Shown: positions 55,846 through 64,000, counted from the stretch's first letter. The stretch: 64,000 nucleotides of DNA from an uncultured Acetatifactor sp. (GCA_947595925.1 CANQEV010000009.1:1-64000); one strand, 5' to 3'. The notes: generated by a model from the sequence alone, not told the origin. Program-made: numbers and translations.

Positions 55846-56007
55846 TGCAATTCAGCGCCCGCCATTCGCAAAGCCGCGCCTGCGGCGCTTACCGCTGCTT
55901 GCGCAGCTGTCTTTGCTCATAGAGCGGCGTTCCCTCAGCCGCCGGGTTTCGGGCAAAATTCGTGCAAGCACGATTTTGCCAAAAATCCGGCGGCTGGCTG
56001 AATTGTT
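55846..56007 (-). repeat. Multi-branched structured repeat, copy 2 (inverted)
   Basis: Read on the minus strand this matches the 11441 element over its whole length: outer arms with ATTCAGC/GCTGAAT where copy 1 has GTTCAGC/GCTGAAC; arm A closed by AGCCGCCGG/CCGGCGGCT where copy 1 has AGCCGCAAA/TTTGCGGCT; the TCGTGC/GCACGA tip conserved; arm B with GCTGC/GCAGC and GCGCC/GGCGC hairpins. The paired substitutions keep base pairing. It lies between the XRE gene and a response regulator and has no coding function that I can see. Confidence 0.85.
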
Positions 56008-56089
56008 GAGAATTATTTGAGAATTTCATGATAGAGTTATCCCATGAATGGAATCCTATTACAGTGCAGGTATCGGGAAGGGGTCTGTC

Positions 56090-56761
56090 ATGGCATATCA
56101 CATTTTGATCATTGATGATGAGGCGGAGGTCGTGGCGATGCTCCGGAGTTTCCTGACAAGGAACAATTATCAGGTGAGCTTCGCGCTGGAGGGCGCAGAG
56201 GCCGTCCGCAAGGCAAAGGAACAGCCGGATCTGATCCTGCTGGACATCAATATGCCGCAGATGGACGGCATCGAGATCTGCAGGGAGATCCGGGAGACGG
56301 TTTCCTGCCCCATTTTGTTTCTGACGGCCCGGGACCAGGACGCAGACAAGGTGGAGGGTTTTGAGGCCGGCGGGGACGATTATATCGTAAAGCCCTTTTC
56401 CCTGGCGGAGCTGAAAGCCCGCATTGAAGCTCATCTTCGCAGGGACCGCCGGGACAGGGAGATCCAGAGAAAGGTTTTCGGAGATCTCACCGTCGATTAT
56501 TCCGCCCGGGAGGTCTATGTGCGCGGCGAGAGCATCCATTTTAACCGCAAGGAATTTGACATCATCAAGCTGTTGTCCCTGAACCGGGGACAGGTCTTCG
56601 ACCGGGGAAAGATCTACGACCGGGTCTGGGGCCTGGAGGGGGACGGAGACGACACGGTGATTATGGAGCACATCCGCAAGATCCGGTTGAAGCTGGCAAA
56701 CGCCGGATGCGGGGCCTGTATAGAAACCGTATGGGGGATCGGGTACAAATGGATCGGATAA
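56090..56761 (+). CDS. OmpR-family response regulator
   Basis: A 223-residue canonical regulator. The receiver (about 1-120) has the acidic pair IIDDE, phosphoacceptor Asp in LILLDINMPQMDG, Thr in LTARD and Lys in IVKPF. The winged-helix DNA-binding domain (about 128-223) includes FNRKEFDIIKLLSLN and VIMEHIRKIRLKL. AAGGGG six bases upstream sets ATG 56090. It overlaps its kinase gene by 13 bases. Confidence 0.96.
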   Translation: MAYHILIIDDEAEVVAMLRSFLTRNNYQVSFALEGAEAVRKAKEQPDLILLDINMPQMDGIEICREIRETVSCPILFLTARDQDADKVEGFEAGGDDYIVKPFSLAELKARIEAHLRRDRRDREIQRKVFGDLTVDYSAREVYVRGESIHFNRKEFDIIKLLSLNRGQVFDRGKIYDRVWGLEGDGDDTVIMEHIRKIRLKLANAGCGACIETVWGIGYKWIG

Positions 56762-58140
56762 GAAAAGTCTTTCGCAGGGTTTCGATACCGGCCGCTTTTA
56801 TCATCTGCGGACTGAGCTGCCTGTTGGCGTCCCTTGGGCTCACAAAGCTGACCATGTGGTTCGCCCGAAAGAACATAGACGAGATCGAGAGCGAATATGA
56901 GGTCCGCGTAAATCTGCAGCCCATGGAAGAGGGCACCGTTTGGAGCAGCAATTTTTTGGAAGTGCAGTCAGGCCAGACGCCCCCTAAGATCGTCTATTAT
57001 TCCCTGGAATCCGGACAGCAGGAAACGCCTGCCCAGGCGCAGATACAGGCGGAAGCCGAGGTCTTAAAGGAGCAGGCGGAATATGAGTTCTACACGGCAT
57101 ACGAGGAAGGCGGGGAACCGGGAACTGCCTTTGTGGTTCCCCGGGAGGTCACTTTGGTCAATGCGGGAACCTTCCGGGAGACGGATCGGAAAAAGTATGA
57201 TTTTTTTCAAAATCTGGACGGCATCGCCTCCATTTTCTGGTACACGGTCTGTCTCTGCGCCGCCGCGGTGGTCTTTTACCTGTGGAAGATCAGAAAGCCC
57301 TTCCACATCCTGAACCGGGCGGTTGAGAAAATAGCGGAGAACGATCTGGATTACCAGGTCGATTATGAGGGCCAGGATGAATTTGGCCGTCTCTGTCATG
57401 CCTTCGAGGTCATGCGCAGGGAACTGGTGCGCAACAATCAGAAGATGTGGGATTCCGTGGAGGAGCGGAAACGCCTGAACGCGGCTTTTGCCCATGATCT
57501 GCGGACGCCCATCACCGTGCTGCGGGGGAATGTGGACCTGCTGCAGGGGGCGCTTTCGGAGGAGGCGTCCGCGGACAGGGAATTGACGGACTCCGTCCGC
57601 GCTATTTCCCAGCAGGTCACAAGGCTGAACGACTTCGTGAACACGATGGGGACCCTGCAGCGCCTGGAAGACTACGAACCCTGTCCGAAACAGACGGAGC
57701 CTTCGCAGCTGGAGAAGATGGTGTCGGAGACGGGAATGATGCTGTTCCCGGGCGGGAGGACGGAGATCCGTTCCGAGCTGGGAACAGAGGATCTTTACCT
57801 GGACAGGGAGGCGTTTGCCCAGATCTGTGAAAACCTTCTCTCCAACGCCGCCCGCTATGCCCGGGAAAAGATCACAGTTACCTTAAGCCGGAAAGAGGAA
57901 AAACTGATCCTGTGCGTGGAGGACGACGGCCCCGGCTTTACGGAAAAGGACCTGGCCAACGGGGCGCTGGCCTATTACCGGGGAGAGAAAACCTGCTCCG
58001 GAGGCGTCGTTCATTTTGGACTGGGGCTGTATATATGCAGTCTCTTGGCGGAAAAACTGGGCGGGGACATCAGCCTGAGCAACGGGCCCGGGGCCAGGGT
58101 AATTGTGACGGCGGCAGCAGTTCCTCCCCAGGTTTCCTAA
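56749..58140 (+). CDS. Sensor histidine kinase
   Basis: A 463-residue kinase. Two membrane helices (about 12-35 and 160-180) enclose an outside sensor of about 120 residues with no recognised fold. HAMP (about 182-235), the HisKA box (AFAHDLRTPITVLRGNVDLL near 245) and the ATPase domain with N box ENLLSNAARYA, VEDDGPGF and GLGLYICSLLAEKLGG follow, all intact. The start overlaps the response regulator gene, a standard two-component operon. Signal unknown. Confidence 0.94.
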   Translation: MDRIRKVFRRVSIPAAFIICGLSCLLASLGLTKLTMWFARKNIDEIESEYEVRVNLQPMEEGTVWSSNFLEVQSGQTPPKIVYYSLESGQQETPAQAQIQAEAEVLKEQAEYEFYTAYEEGGEPGTAFVVPREVTLVNAGTFRETDRKKYDFFQNLDGIASIFWYTVCLCAAAVVFYLWKIRKPFHILNRAVEKIAENDLDYQVDYEGQDEFGRLCHAFEVMRRELVRNNQKMWDSVEERKRLNAAFAHDLRTPITVLRGNVDLLQGALSEEASADRELTDSVRAISQQVTRLNDFVNTMGTLQRLEDYEPCPKQTEPSQLEKMVSETGMMLFPGGRTEIRSELGTEDLYLDREAFAQICENLLSNAARYAREKITVTLSRKEEKLILCVEDDGPGFTEKDLANGALAYYRGEKTCSGGVVHFGLGLYICSLLAEKLGGDISLSNGPGARVIVTAAAVPPQVS

Positions 58141-58196
58141 GGGAGACGGCCTGCGTCCTGCCGAGGTTTCCTGAGAGATGCGGCAAGTTTCCCGCC

Positions 58197-58308
58197 GGGC
58201 GGAGAGGGGGTGTGCCGGGAGAAGGATGTGTCCTGTCGGGTGGAGAGGGGTGTGTGCCGGGAGGAGGATGTGTCCTGCCGGACGGAGGGAGTGTGTGCCG
58301 GACCGGGA
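58197..58308 (+). repeat. Two-and-a-half-copy 41/42-bp tandem repeat after the kinase
   Basis: Units start at 58197, 58238 and 58280 (the last partial) and share GGAGAGGGGTGTGTGCCGGGAG..GGATGTGTCCTG. Each contains a short GGAT/GTCC stem. The gap 58141-58425 holds this repeat and a terminator but no gene. Confidence 0.75.
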
Positions 58309-58362
58309 CGACTTTTTCCTGAAAAAACCGCCGTGTTTGAGAAAATATTGAGATTCTGATAG

Positions 58363-58411
58363 TAAGATTCGGGTATAGGGCGTGTTGCCCTGGACCCGAA
58401 TCTTATTTTAT
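58363..58411 (+). terminator. Very strong terminator/leader hairpin before the lipoprotein gene
   Basis: A perfect 12-bp stem (TAAGATTCGGGT/ACCCGAATCTTA) extended by GGGC/GCCC at its top is followed by TTTTAT. It lies only 15 bases before the lipoprotein start codon and directly abuts its ribosome site. So either transcription of that gene starts inside or just before the hairpin, or read-through is regulated. Confidence 0.85.
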
Positions 58412-58425
58412 GGAGGTTTTTTGGA

Positions 58426-60828
58426 ATGAAAAAATGTGGAAAACTGTGCATCGCCCTGGCGGCGGCCGTTTTTTTGGCCGTGGGCTGCGGAAAAACGGAT
58501 CCCGGAGGCGCTTCCGGAAAGGGGGAATGGGGGTATCAGCCGGAATTTATCGACATGGAGGAAGAAAAGATCGCGGCGGAGGATCTGCGGCTTTCAGGGG
58601 ATACGATCTATTATTTTACCCCGGGGGAAGAGGCTTCGGAGGGCGTGTACGCGCCGGATCTGAACCGGTATTCCCTAAAGGACAGGGAGCGGACGGTCGT
58701 CTCCTTGGACTGGCAGACAGGGACAGACGATGTGGAAGGCCAGATCCTCAGCCGGGATGTCAGCCTGTTTGATATGGGGACGGGGGGCAATATCATTTGT
58801 ATCGCCCGGGAGGAACGAAAGGTCCGGGATCCCGGGGAAGAGTCCGAAACCAGGTACTTTTTTTATGGATTCGACGAAACAGGCGGGCAGATCTTCGCCC
58901 AGGATATCTCGGAATGGCTGGATGGGATCGCTCCCGTTCTGCTGGCCGGGGAGGATGGATCTTACCTTGCCAGCGGGTCCTGTGTGCGCCGCTTTGACGA
59001 GACGGGGAAAATGCAGGGAAGCATATCCGTGGGAAGCGGTGAGAGCCGGATCACAGGCCTGGGATACGGCGGCGACGGCAGGCTGTACGCGGCCTATCAG
59101 ACGATTGAGGGCGGGGGCTCTCTCGAAGGCTTTGTGATCCTCTCAGGGGATACGGAGGCATGTGCGCTGGCAAAACTGGATTTTGACGCGGGGACGGCGG
59201 AGGACGTTCGGGCGGATTTTGCCTACGGCACCCAGGGCTTCTTTCCCGGAGTGGAAGAAGATCTTCTGGTCTATGACAGCCGCGCCGTCTATGAGTACGA
59301 CGTGGAGACAGGCGAGAGCCGGAAGCTTTTTGACTGGCTTGGCTGCGACGTAAACGGCAGTTACGCGAAGGTGCTGGGGACGCTGGAGGACGGCAGCGTG
59401 GCCGCGGTTTACACCGACGGAGGCGCTGGGGCATATTCTGCTGTCTCTGTGGCAGTCGGCAGCACGACCTCGTTTTACACGGACGGAAGCCTGGGCCAGG
59501 GCAATGCCGGACTGGTATTGCTGAAGAAGACCCGGATCGACCCGGAGCAGGCGAAGAAAACGCTGGTTGTGGCGGTTCTCTCCGACGACAATTTCCTCCG
59601 GGACGCGGCGGTGGCGTTCAACAGGAGCAGCTCCGAATACCGGGTTGAGATCCGGCAGTACTATGACGGCTCGGGCGATGGGACCTACGAGGACGCTCTT
59701 GTGAACCTGAACAACGCCATCGCGTCGGACAACTGTCCGGACATCATCAGTCTGACCGGCCTGGACGCAGAGACGCTTGCGGAGAAAGGGGTCTTTGAGG
59801 ATCTGAATCCCTATCTGGAACAGAGCGGCGCGCTGAGCCGGGAGGATATTCTGGAGAGCGTGTTGAACGCTTATACTTTTGAGGATGGACTGATAGCAAT
59901 TCCGCGCCGCTTTATGGTCCAGACGGCGGTGGGAAACGCCGGGGAACTGGATGCGGCCGGGGCCTGGACTGCAGAGCAGGTGATCGCCTATGCGGAGGCT
60001 CATCCCAGCGCGGAATTGTTTGACCAGGGAACGAAGGACTCCGTGCTGGATTATTTGATGCGGTGCAGCCAGGAGACCTTTATCGACTGGGAGACGGGGA
60101 AATGCCGCTTCGACTCGGAATTGTTCCAAAAACTGCTTTCCTTTGTCAACCGTTATCCCGACGAGGCAGACCAGGGTGCCGCCCTTTCCTCGGAGTGGGA
60201 CAGACTGGCCGACGGCGGACTGCTTCTGTCAAAAGAGGTTCTGTCGGATTTTAATTCCGTTCAGGTCTATATGGAGATGTTTCAAAAGAAGGTCAGATAT
60301 ATCGGCTATCCCACCGCGGATGGGAGCGGCGGGCATATCATCGTCAATGCGGATCAGACCTACGGCATTTCCTCCCGGTCGGATAAAAAAGAAGGCGCGT
60401 GGCAATTTCTGGAAAACATCCTGACCAGGGAGACGGACAGCCGGTTCCAGACAGGGTTCCCCAGCAGCAGGAGCAGGCTACGGCTGGAAGCGAAAAAAGC
60501 GCTGAATTCCGGCTATGAACTGGATGAGGAGGGGAACCCGCTCCTGGACGAGAATGGGGAGCCTATTGCCGCCAACCTCGGTTTTAGCATGATGTATTAC
60601 GACATGAGCTCCAACCGGACGTATACCTACCGTCCGCCTGTGCAAGATGAGATCGACATTGTCCTGGAGGTGTTGGATCAGGTGCGGCTGGCGCCGGAAG
60701 AAAACAACGAGATCATGAATATCATCCGGGAAGAGTCCGCCGCTTTCTTTGCCGGGCAGAAGACGGTGGAAGAAGCAGCGGCAGGCATCCAGAACCGCGT
60801 TGGATTATATGTGAGTGAGAACAGATAG
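58426..60828 (+). CDS. Large solute-binding-type lipoprotein
   Basis: An 800-residue exported lipoprotein. The signal peptide ends in the lipobox LAVGC (Cys near residue 24). Residues about 35-370 have repeated Gly/Asp-rich strands that look like a beta-propeller; residues about 385-795 look like an extracellular solute-binding protein of the sugar (family 1) class (TLVVAVLSDDNFLRDAAVAFNRSS, LNNAIASDNCPDIISLTG, WQFLENILTRE). The usual ABC permease genes are missing. It may serve as a sensor partner for the kinase upstream. GGAGG lies before the ATG. Confidence 0.85.
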   Translation: MKKCGKLCIALAAAVFLAVGCGKTDPGGASGKGEWGYQPEFIDMEEEKIAAEDLRLSGDTIYYFTPGEEASEGVYAPDLNRYSLKDRERTVVSLDWQTGTDDVEGQILSRDVSLFDMGTGGNIICIAREERKVRDPGEESETRYFFYGFDETGGQIFAQDISEWLDGIAPVLLAGEDGSYLASGSCVRRFDETGKMQGSISVGSGESRITGLGYGGDGRLYAAYQTIEGGGSLEGFVILSGDTEACALAKLDFDAGTAEDVRADFAYGTQGFFPGVEEDLLVYDSRAVYEYDVETGESRKLFDWLGCDVNGSYAKVLGTLEDGSVAAVYTDGGAGAYSAVSVAVGSTTSFYTDGSLGQGNAGLVLLKKTRIDPEQAKKTLVVAVLSDDNFLRDAAVAFNRSSSEYRVEIRQYYDGSGDGTYEDALVNLNNAIASDNCPDIISLTGLDAETLAEKGVFEDLNPYLEQSGALSREDILESVLNAYTFEDGLIAIPRRFMVQTAVGNAGELDAAGAWTAEQVIAYAEAHPSAELFDQGTKDSVLDYLMRCSQETFIDWETGKCRFDSELFQKLLSFVNRYPDEADQGAALSSEWDRLADGGLLLSKEVLSDFNSVQVYMEMFQKKVRYIGYPTADGSGGHIIVNADQTYGISSRSDKKEGAWQFLENILTRETDSRFQTGFPSSRSRLRLEAKKALNSGYELDEEGNPLLDENGEPIAANLGFSMMYYDMSSNRTYTYRPPVQDEIDIVLEVLDQVRLAPEENNEIMNIIREESAAFFAGQKTVEEAAAGIQNRVGLYVSENR

Positions 60829-60887
60829 GCGAGAACGGGAATCGTGCAGCCGATTATGGTGAGATCCCTATTTATCAGAAATAACTT

Positions 60888-60923
60888 ATGAAAAAGAGCT
60901 CTGGAAACGGGGCTCTTTTTCAT
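60888..60923 (+). terminator. Terminator of the lipoprotein gene
   Basis: AAAAAGAGC/GCTCTTTTT stem, extended to ATG/CAT, with a loop of about twelve bases. Confidence 0.85.
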
Positions 60924-60940
60924 GAGAAAAGAAGAGCGTT

Positions 60941-60949
60941 TGTTATAAT
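60941..60949 (+). promoter_or_regulatory. Extended -10 promoter in the AT-rich stretch
   Basis: TGTTATAAT is a perfect -10 (TATAAT, 60944-60949) with the TG extension. No good -35 is seen. It probably drives the gene at 61102. Confidence 0.5.
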
Positions 60950-61052
60950 GAAATTTAAGAAATATGACGATATAAATTTATATTGGGTCTTTCCCTGTAA
61001 AAAGCTTCAGCAGGAGGTTCAAGACCTTTTTATGGGACAGGCAAAGTTGTAG
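60948..61052 (+). CDS. Possible small ORF or gene remnant
   Basis: A 34-codon frame (starts MKFKKYDDINLYW, ends DLFMGQAKL) with no ribosome site and with its start inside the -10 box just described. It may be a fragment of an older gene. Between 60986 and 61033 a GGTCTT/AAGACC stem followed by TTTTTAT forms a terminator-like hairpin in the leader of the next gene. Confidence 0.2.
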   Translation: MKFKKYDDINLYWVFPCKKLQQEVQDLFMGQAKL

Positions 61053-61101
61053 GTTTATGGTGTAAGGGAGACCAGGCATATAATAAAGTGAGGTATCGAA
61101 T

Positions 61102-62052
61102 ATGGATTCACGAAAATCAAATATTAGCAATATCGGCGTAGGGAGACAACTATGTGCGAATGAAGCTACCACGGCTATTTATAAGAAGTATGAGTCCTAT
61201 TTTAAAGTTGATTATGAAGATGAATGGCTGAAAATTTATACTATTATAAGAGAACCCTCTCCTGAACTTATAGCTGAACTCAAAGCCTATGATGAAAAGA
61301 TCGCGGAAAAGAATCGGAGAGTGAAGGAGTACATAGATACGATTGCAAAGGATGTATTTGATAATCTCGATGATGAGGCAAAAGAGTACATATTTGATCA
61401 TCCCAATTCGACAGCACATCATTTTGGAATGGGGATGGGCATTAGAAATCAATATGGCCTGTGGAAAGAACAGCCTTCTTTCTTAAAAGGCGTACATCCG
61501 GATGATCTTTCCGCCGAGATTGTGGAAAGGGTTGCTTCGTATATAATACCCAACTATGACTTTGATAGTCTATATTATAGGTTTTTGTATGATGATTTTG
61601 TCTTTAATCATCTGCGCAGGCTTTTTCATGCATTTTATGGATATTATCCTGACGAGATCATTGAAAAGTATGAAAATGAGCCGGATAGTGATTTTAACGC
61701 AGCTGAACGCGCTTGTGATGAAGTTAGGAATGCCGTAATAAATAAGGATCGTTTTGAAACTATGTGTAAAGAATACGGTATCAGCGATCAAAATAGAGAT
61801 GAACTGATACGCTATGTTGATCAGTATAACAAAAAGAGCTGGGATGTGATTCCATATGACATCGGGCTTTTGGGAAGCAGCAGTCTTGACGATGATTTGA
61901 GACAACGGTGCTTAAGATTACTACAAGCAGTCCTGGATCAACATTCGCAGCATGCGGAAGATCTGCCGGTATTTTTGGCTGCTCAACAAGATGCCATGCT
62001 CATTATGGAAAGCAAACGGAGAAAGCGTAAAAGAAAAAAGACTCAACGCTGA
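61102..62052 (+). CDS. Unknown protein with DUF6794-like segment
   Basis: A 316-residue soluble protein. Residues about 90-155 (DDEAKEYIFDHPNSTAHHFGMGMGIRNQYGLW) resemble the DUF6794 segment, a short helical motif of unknown function. The C-terminus is strongly basic (SKRRKRKRKK). The gene is clearly richer in A and T than its neighbours and uses codons unlike theirs, suggesting acquisition by transfer. GTGAGG precedes the ATG. It ends 88 bases before dinB. Confidence 0.65.
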   Translation: MDSRKSNISNIGVGRQLCANEATTAIYKKYESYFKVDYEDEWLKIYTIIREPSPELIAELKAYDEKIAEKNRRVKEYIDTIAKDVFDNLDDEAKEYIFDHPNSTAHHFGMGMGIRNQYGLWKEQPSFLKGVHPDDLSAEIVERVASYIIPNYDFDSLYYRFLYDDFVFNHLRRLFHAFYGYYPDEIIEKYENEPDSDFNAAERACDEVRNAVINKDRFETMCKEYGISDQNRDELIRYVDQYNKKSWDVIPYDIGLLGSSSLDDDLRQRCLRLLQAVLDQHSQHAEDLPVFLAAQQDAMLIMESKRRKRKRKKTQR

Positions 62053-62140
62053 CGATGAGGTTATCCGTAAGTCACTCATTGAGAATGGAGAAGCGATTCA
62101 ACAAAGGGTATTTCAAGATCAGCGGGAGGTGAAGGGAGAC

Positions 62141-63355
62141 GTGGAGCAGATCGTCATCCATGTGGATATGGACGCTTTTTTTGCCTCCGTGGAGATCCGG
62201 GACAATCCCGCCCTGCGCGGGAAACCGCTGATCATCGGTTCCCTTCCGGGAGAACGGGGAGTGGTTGCAACATGCAGCTATGAGGCGAGAAAGTATGGCG
62301 TCCACTCCGCAATGAATATCAAAGAAGCCTATCGGCGATGCCCCCAGGGCATTTATATGCACCCGAATATCGACAAGTACAAAGCGGTATCCGGACAGCT
62401 TCACGAGATTTGGAACGCCTATGCCTCCGCTGCGGAAACAGTCGCTCTGGACGAAGCCTATCTCGACGTTACCCAGCAGGCGCGGGATCTGGAGGGAGCG
62501 CGCCGTATCGCCATGACCATCAAGCAGCGCACCAGGGACGAGATCGGGCTTACCTGCTCCGTAGGCGTCGCCTATTCAAAAACGGCGGCAAAGACGGCGA
62601 GCGAGGAGAAGAAACCAGACGGATACTTTGAGATCCCCACGCCGAAGGATTTTGTGGATCTGATGATCGACCGCGATGTGCGCTCGCTTTACACGGTGGG
62701 GGAAATGACGGCGGAAAAATTGTATGCGTGGGGGATCCGTACTGTCCGCGATATCCAGGAAAAGCAGGATACTGTGATCCGGCTTCTCGGGAAACAGGGG
62801 CAGTGGATCACGAAACTGGCCTTTGGGATCGATGAACGGAAGGTCACGCCGTATCGCCCGCAGGATGCGAAATCCATCGGTCGTGAGGTCACGTTTCAGG
62901 AGGACGTGGATAATTTTGGTCTTTTGAAAGATGTGTTGGTCCTGCTCTCGCTGTGCGTGGAGCGCAGGGCGAAGCGGTACGGCCTGTATGGGAACGGTGT
63001 GACGTTAAAGCTGACCTATTATGACATGAAAAGTATCACCCGCTCCCGGATCACTTCCCCCTGTGACTGTGCCGCTGTGATCTGGCAGGAGGCCGTGAAA
63101 CTGTTGGATCATGTGGAAAAGCGCCCCGTCCGTCTGGTCGGCGTGAGCATCTATAATCTGTCCGGCGAGGAAGGACGGCAGATCACTCTGGAGGATTATT
63201 TTACGGATGCGCGGCAGCGCCGGGACGAGGAAGTGAAGCGGATGCTGGAGGCCCTGCAGGACCGGTACCGTCTGGATTTTGCCGGACATCTGGATCAGAT
63301 CTATCAAATGGACACGCTCCACAAGACGGTGGAATACATGAGGAAACATATCTGA
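62141..63355 (+). CDS. dinB: DNA polymerase IV (Y family)
   Basis: A 404-residue DinB-type translesion polymerase. The catalytic Asp in HVDMDAFFASVE near residue 9, YEARKYGVHSAMN (near 47), the second pair of acids in ALDEAYLDVT (near 102) and SVGVAYSKTAAKTASEEKKPDG (near 145) are present; the little-finger domain ends the protein. The usual C-terminal beta-clamp motif is not obvious. GGGAGGTG nine to ten bases upstream supports GTG 62141; the frame is open back to 61952 but that part overlaps the previous gene. Confidence 0.93.
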   Translation: MEQIVIHVDMDAFFASVEIRDNPALRGKPLIIGSLPGERGVVATCSYEARKYGVHSAMNIKEAYRRCPQGIYMHPNIDKYKAVSGQLHEIWNAYASAAETVALDEAYLDVTQQARDLEGARRIAMTIKQRTRDEIGLTCSVGVAYSKTAAKTASEEKKPDGYFEIPTPKDFVDLMIDRDVRSLYTVGEMTAEKLYAWGIRTVRDIQEKQDTVIRLLGKQGQWITKLAFGIDERKVTPYRPQDAKSIGREVTFQEDVDNFGLLKDVLVLLSLCVERRAKRYGLYGNGVTLKLTYYDMKSITRSRITSPCDCAAVIWQEAVKLLDHVEKRPVRLVGVSIYNLSGEEGRQITLEDYFTDARQRRDEEVKRMLEALQDRYRLDFAGHLDQIYQMDTLHKTVEYMRKHI

Positions 63356-63543
63356 CGGAGAGAAATATGCCTAAGTGAGACGCTGAGATAAGCCGATATA
63401 CGGACGCGCGTATCGAGAATGGCGGTGCGATGAAGTCAGAGAGGAAGATATCCTGATGGGGCTTTTGAAAATACGGGGCATGTTGTTTTGCCTGCGGCAG
63501 AAGGCATGTTGAACCGCGGAAACTCAAAAAGCTTAAAATGGGC

Positions 63544-63569
63544 TTGACAATTTTTCGGGGGGGTATAAT
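63544..63569 (+). promoter_or_regulatory. Unusual promoter with G7 tract in a short spacer
   Basis: A perfect TTGACA (63544-63549) and a perfect TATAAT (63564-63569) are only 14 bases apart, with seven consecutive G directly before the -10. At 14 bases the promoter should be weak; three more G would give the ideal 17. The gap 63356-63543 before it holds no gene, only minor hairpins. Confidence 0.55.
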
Positions 63570-63572
63570 GAA

Positions 63573-63671
63573 AGTGATATGGTTTGTGTAAATTGCATTT
63601 AAATTTATGAAGTGCTTTTTATTTAGCCCTGATGAACGAGCTAAGGATGTTCGTTTGTAACTCATATCACT
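63573..63671 (+). promoter_or_regulatory. Leader stem closing just before the ribosome site
   Basis: AGTGATATG (63573-63581) pairs perfectly with CATATCACT (63663-63671), enclosing most of the leader, including a GAAC/GTTC hairpin; GAGGAG follows within ten bases. Confidence 0.5.
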
Positions 63672-63694
63672 GAGAGCGAGGAGGAGAGAGTACT

Positions 63695-64000
63695 ATGGAT
63701 ATTGAATTGACGAAAAAAGCCGCAGAAGAAGGTGACGCTGATGCTTGTATAGAGGTAGGTAAGTGGATATATGAGCAGAAGCAAAATGCCCAAGGGATGC
63801 GGGAGGCAAATAAATGGTATGAGATGGCTGCGAATCTTGGACATCCTCAAGGCTATCGCATGGTGATTCTTGGGAAAAAGGTTTTCGCGCATGCTACAAC
63901 TCAAATGGCTGCATATCAGGAGGCCGGAGAGGCTTGGAATGAGATTGCAGACTGGGCTGATAAAATGCGAAAGCTTATCAATTGCAGCGATGATGACATT
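63695..64000 (+). CDS. Sel1-repeat-like protein, partial (runs off the window)
   Basis: The first 102 codons are seen. MDIELTKKAAEEGDADACIEVGKWIYEQKQ and ANKWYEMAANLGHPQGYRMV match the Sel1/TPR-like pattern (alternating helices with Ala-Ala-x-Leu-Gly-His-x-x-Ala/Gly). Such proteins are scaffolds for protein contacts. GAGGAGAG lies before ATG 63695. The base composition is AT-richer than the core genes, like the 61102 gene. Confidence 0.7.
   Translation, partial: MDIELTKKAAEEGDADACIEVGKWIYEQKQNAQGMREANKWYEMAANLGHPQGYRMVILGKKVFAHATTQMAAYQEAGEAWNEIADWADKMRKLINCSDDDI

Noticed and set aside
61952-62140. Longer N-terminus for dinB
   Set aside because: The upstream part overlaps the 61102 gene in another frame, and a much better ribosome site stands before GTG 62141.

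Overview
The window looks like chromosomal DNA from a spore-forming, strictly anaerobic-type Firmicute, most probably a member of the Lachnospiraceae (class Clostridia). The evidence is the strong AGGAGG-type ribosome binding sites, sigma-A type promoters, an alpha/beta small acid-soluble spore protein, a DUF4250 protein, a YfhO-family protein, the Clostridia-style tig-clpP-clpX order, and a GC-rich but Gram-positive gene set. The genus cannot be fixed from the sequence alone. Most genes are ordinary and well packed. Gene positions were read from open frames plus ribosome binding sites; families were recognised from motifs, without database searches.

Layout. 1-9.1 kb: tRNA-Thr(GGU), TrmO, two small unknown genes, a class A penicillin-binding protein (minus strand), YigZ, the magnesium channel MgtE with a small overlapping leader frame, an AraC regulator and a DUF1905/C39-like fusion. 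9.2-11.8 kb: groES-groEL without a CIRCE element but with another perfect inverted repeat upstream, followed directly by a multi-branched structured repeat. 11.8-13.9 kb: an ECF sigma factor, a KTSC protein and a polysaccharide deacetylase. 13.9-20.5 kb: an envelope and housekeeping operon (bactofilin, pyrH, frr, uppS, cdsA, dxr, rseP) interrupted by a 39-bp tandem repeat. 20.6-28.7 kb: fructose-6-phosphate aldolase type transaldolase, SASP, a fused ABC permease-ATPase, then protein quality control (tig, clpP, clpX), the GTPase EngB and an AI-2E-family exporter. 28.8-35.7 kb: an atypical orphan response regulator, a TraX-like protein, an SPFH/zinc-ribbon protein, a NatAB-type ABC exporter, a cold-shock protein with a long structured leader, and an EIIA-like membrane protein.

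35.7-45.2 kb is the most unusual part. A CopZ copper chaperone lies behind a promoter whose spacer holds a CsoR-like operator. Then come two cyclic-di-GMP genes flanking clpB: a 1288-residue protein (LacI-type sugar-sensor fold, degenerate GGDEF, intact EAL, and a C-terminal glycine-rich beta-helix), and a 621-residue LacI-type sensor fused to an intact GGDEF domain. Both sensor domains end in the same Ser-Cys-Gly-Cys motif, so the two look like a paired synthase and hydrolase reading related ligands.

45.2-58.4 kb: more cell-surface genes (deacetylase, GH25 lysozyme-like protein with a changed catalytic residue, an alpha/beta hydrolase lacking its serine, a Gly/Ser-rich protein), citrate synthase, a DUF2974 hydrolase, YfhO, an XRE regulator, a second, inverted copy of the structured repeat, and an OmpR/histidine kinase pair. 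58.4-64 kb: an 800-residue solute-binding-type lipoprotein, an AT-rich stretch with an unknown DUF6794-like gene, DNA polymerase IV, and the start of a Sel1-repeat-like gene behind a promoter containing a run of seven G. The structured repeat has two copies whose arms differ by paired changes, which argues that the fold itself is selected.
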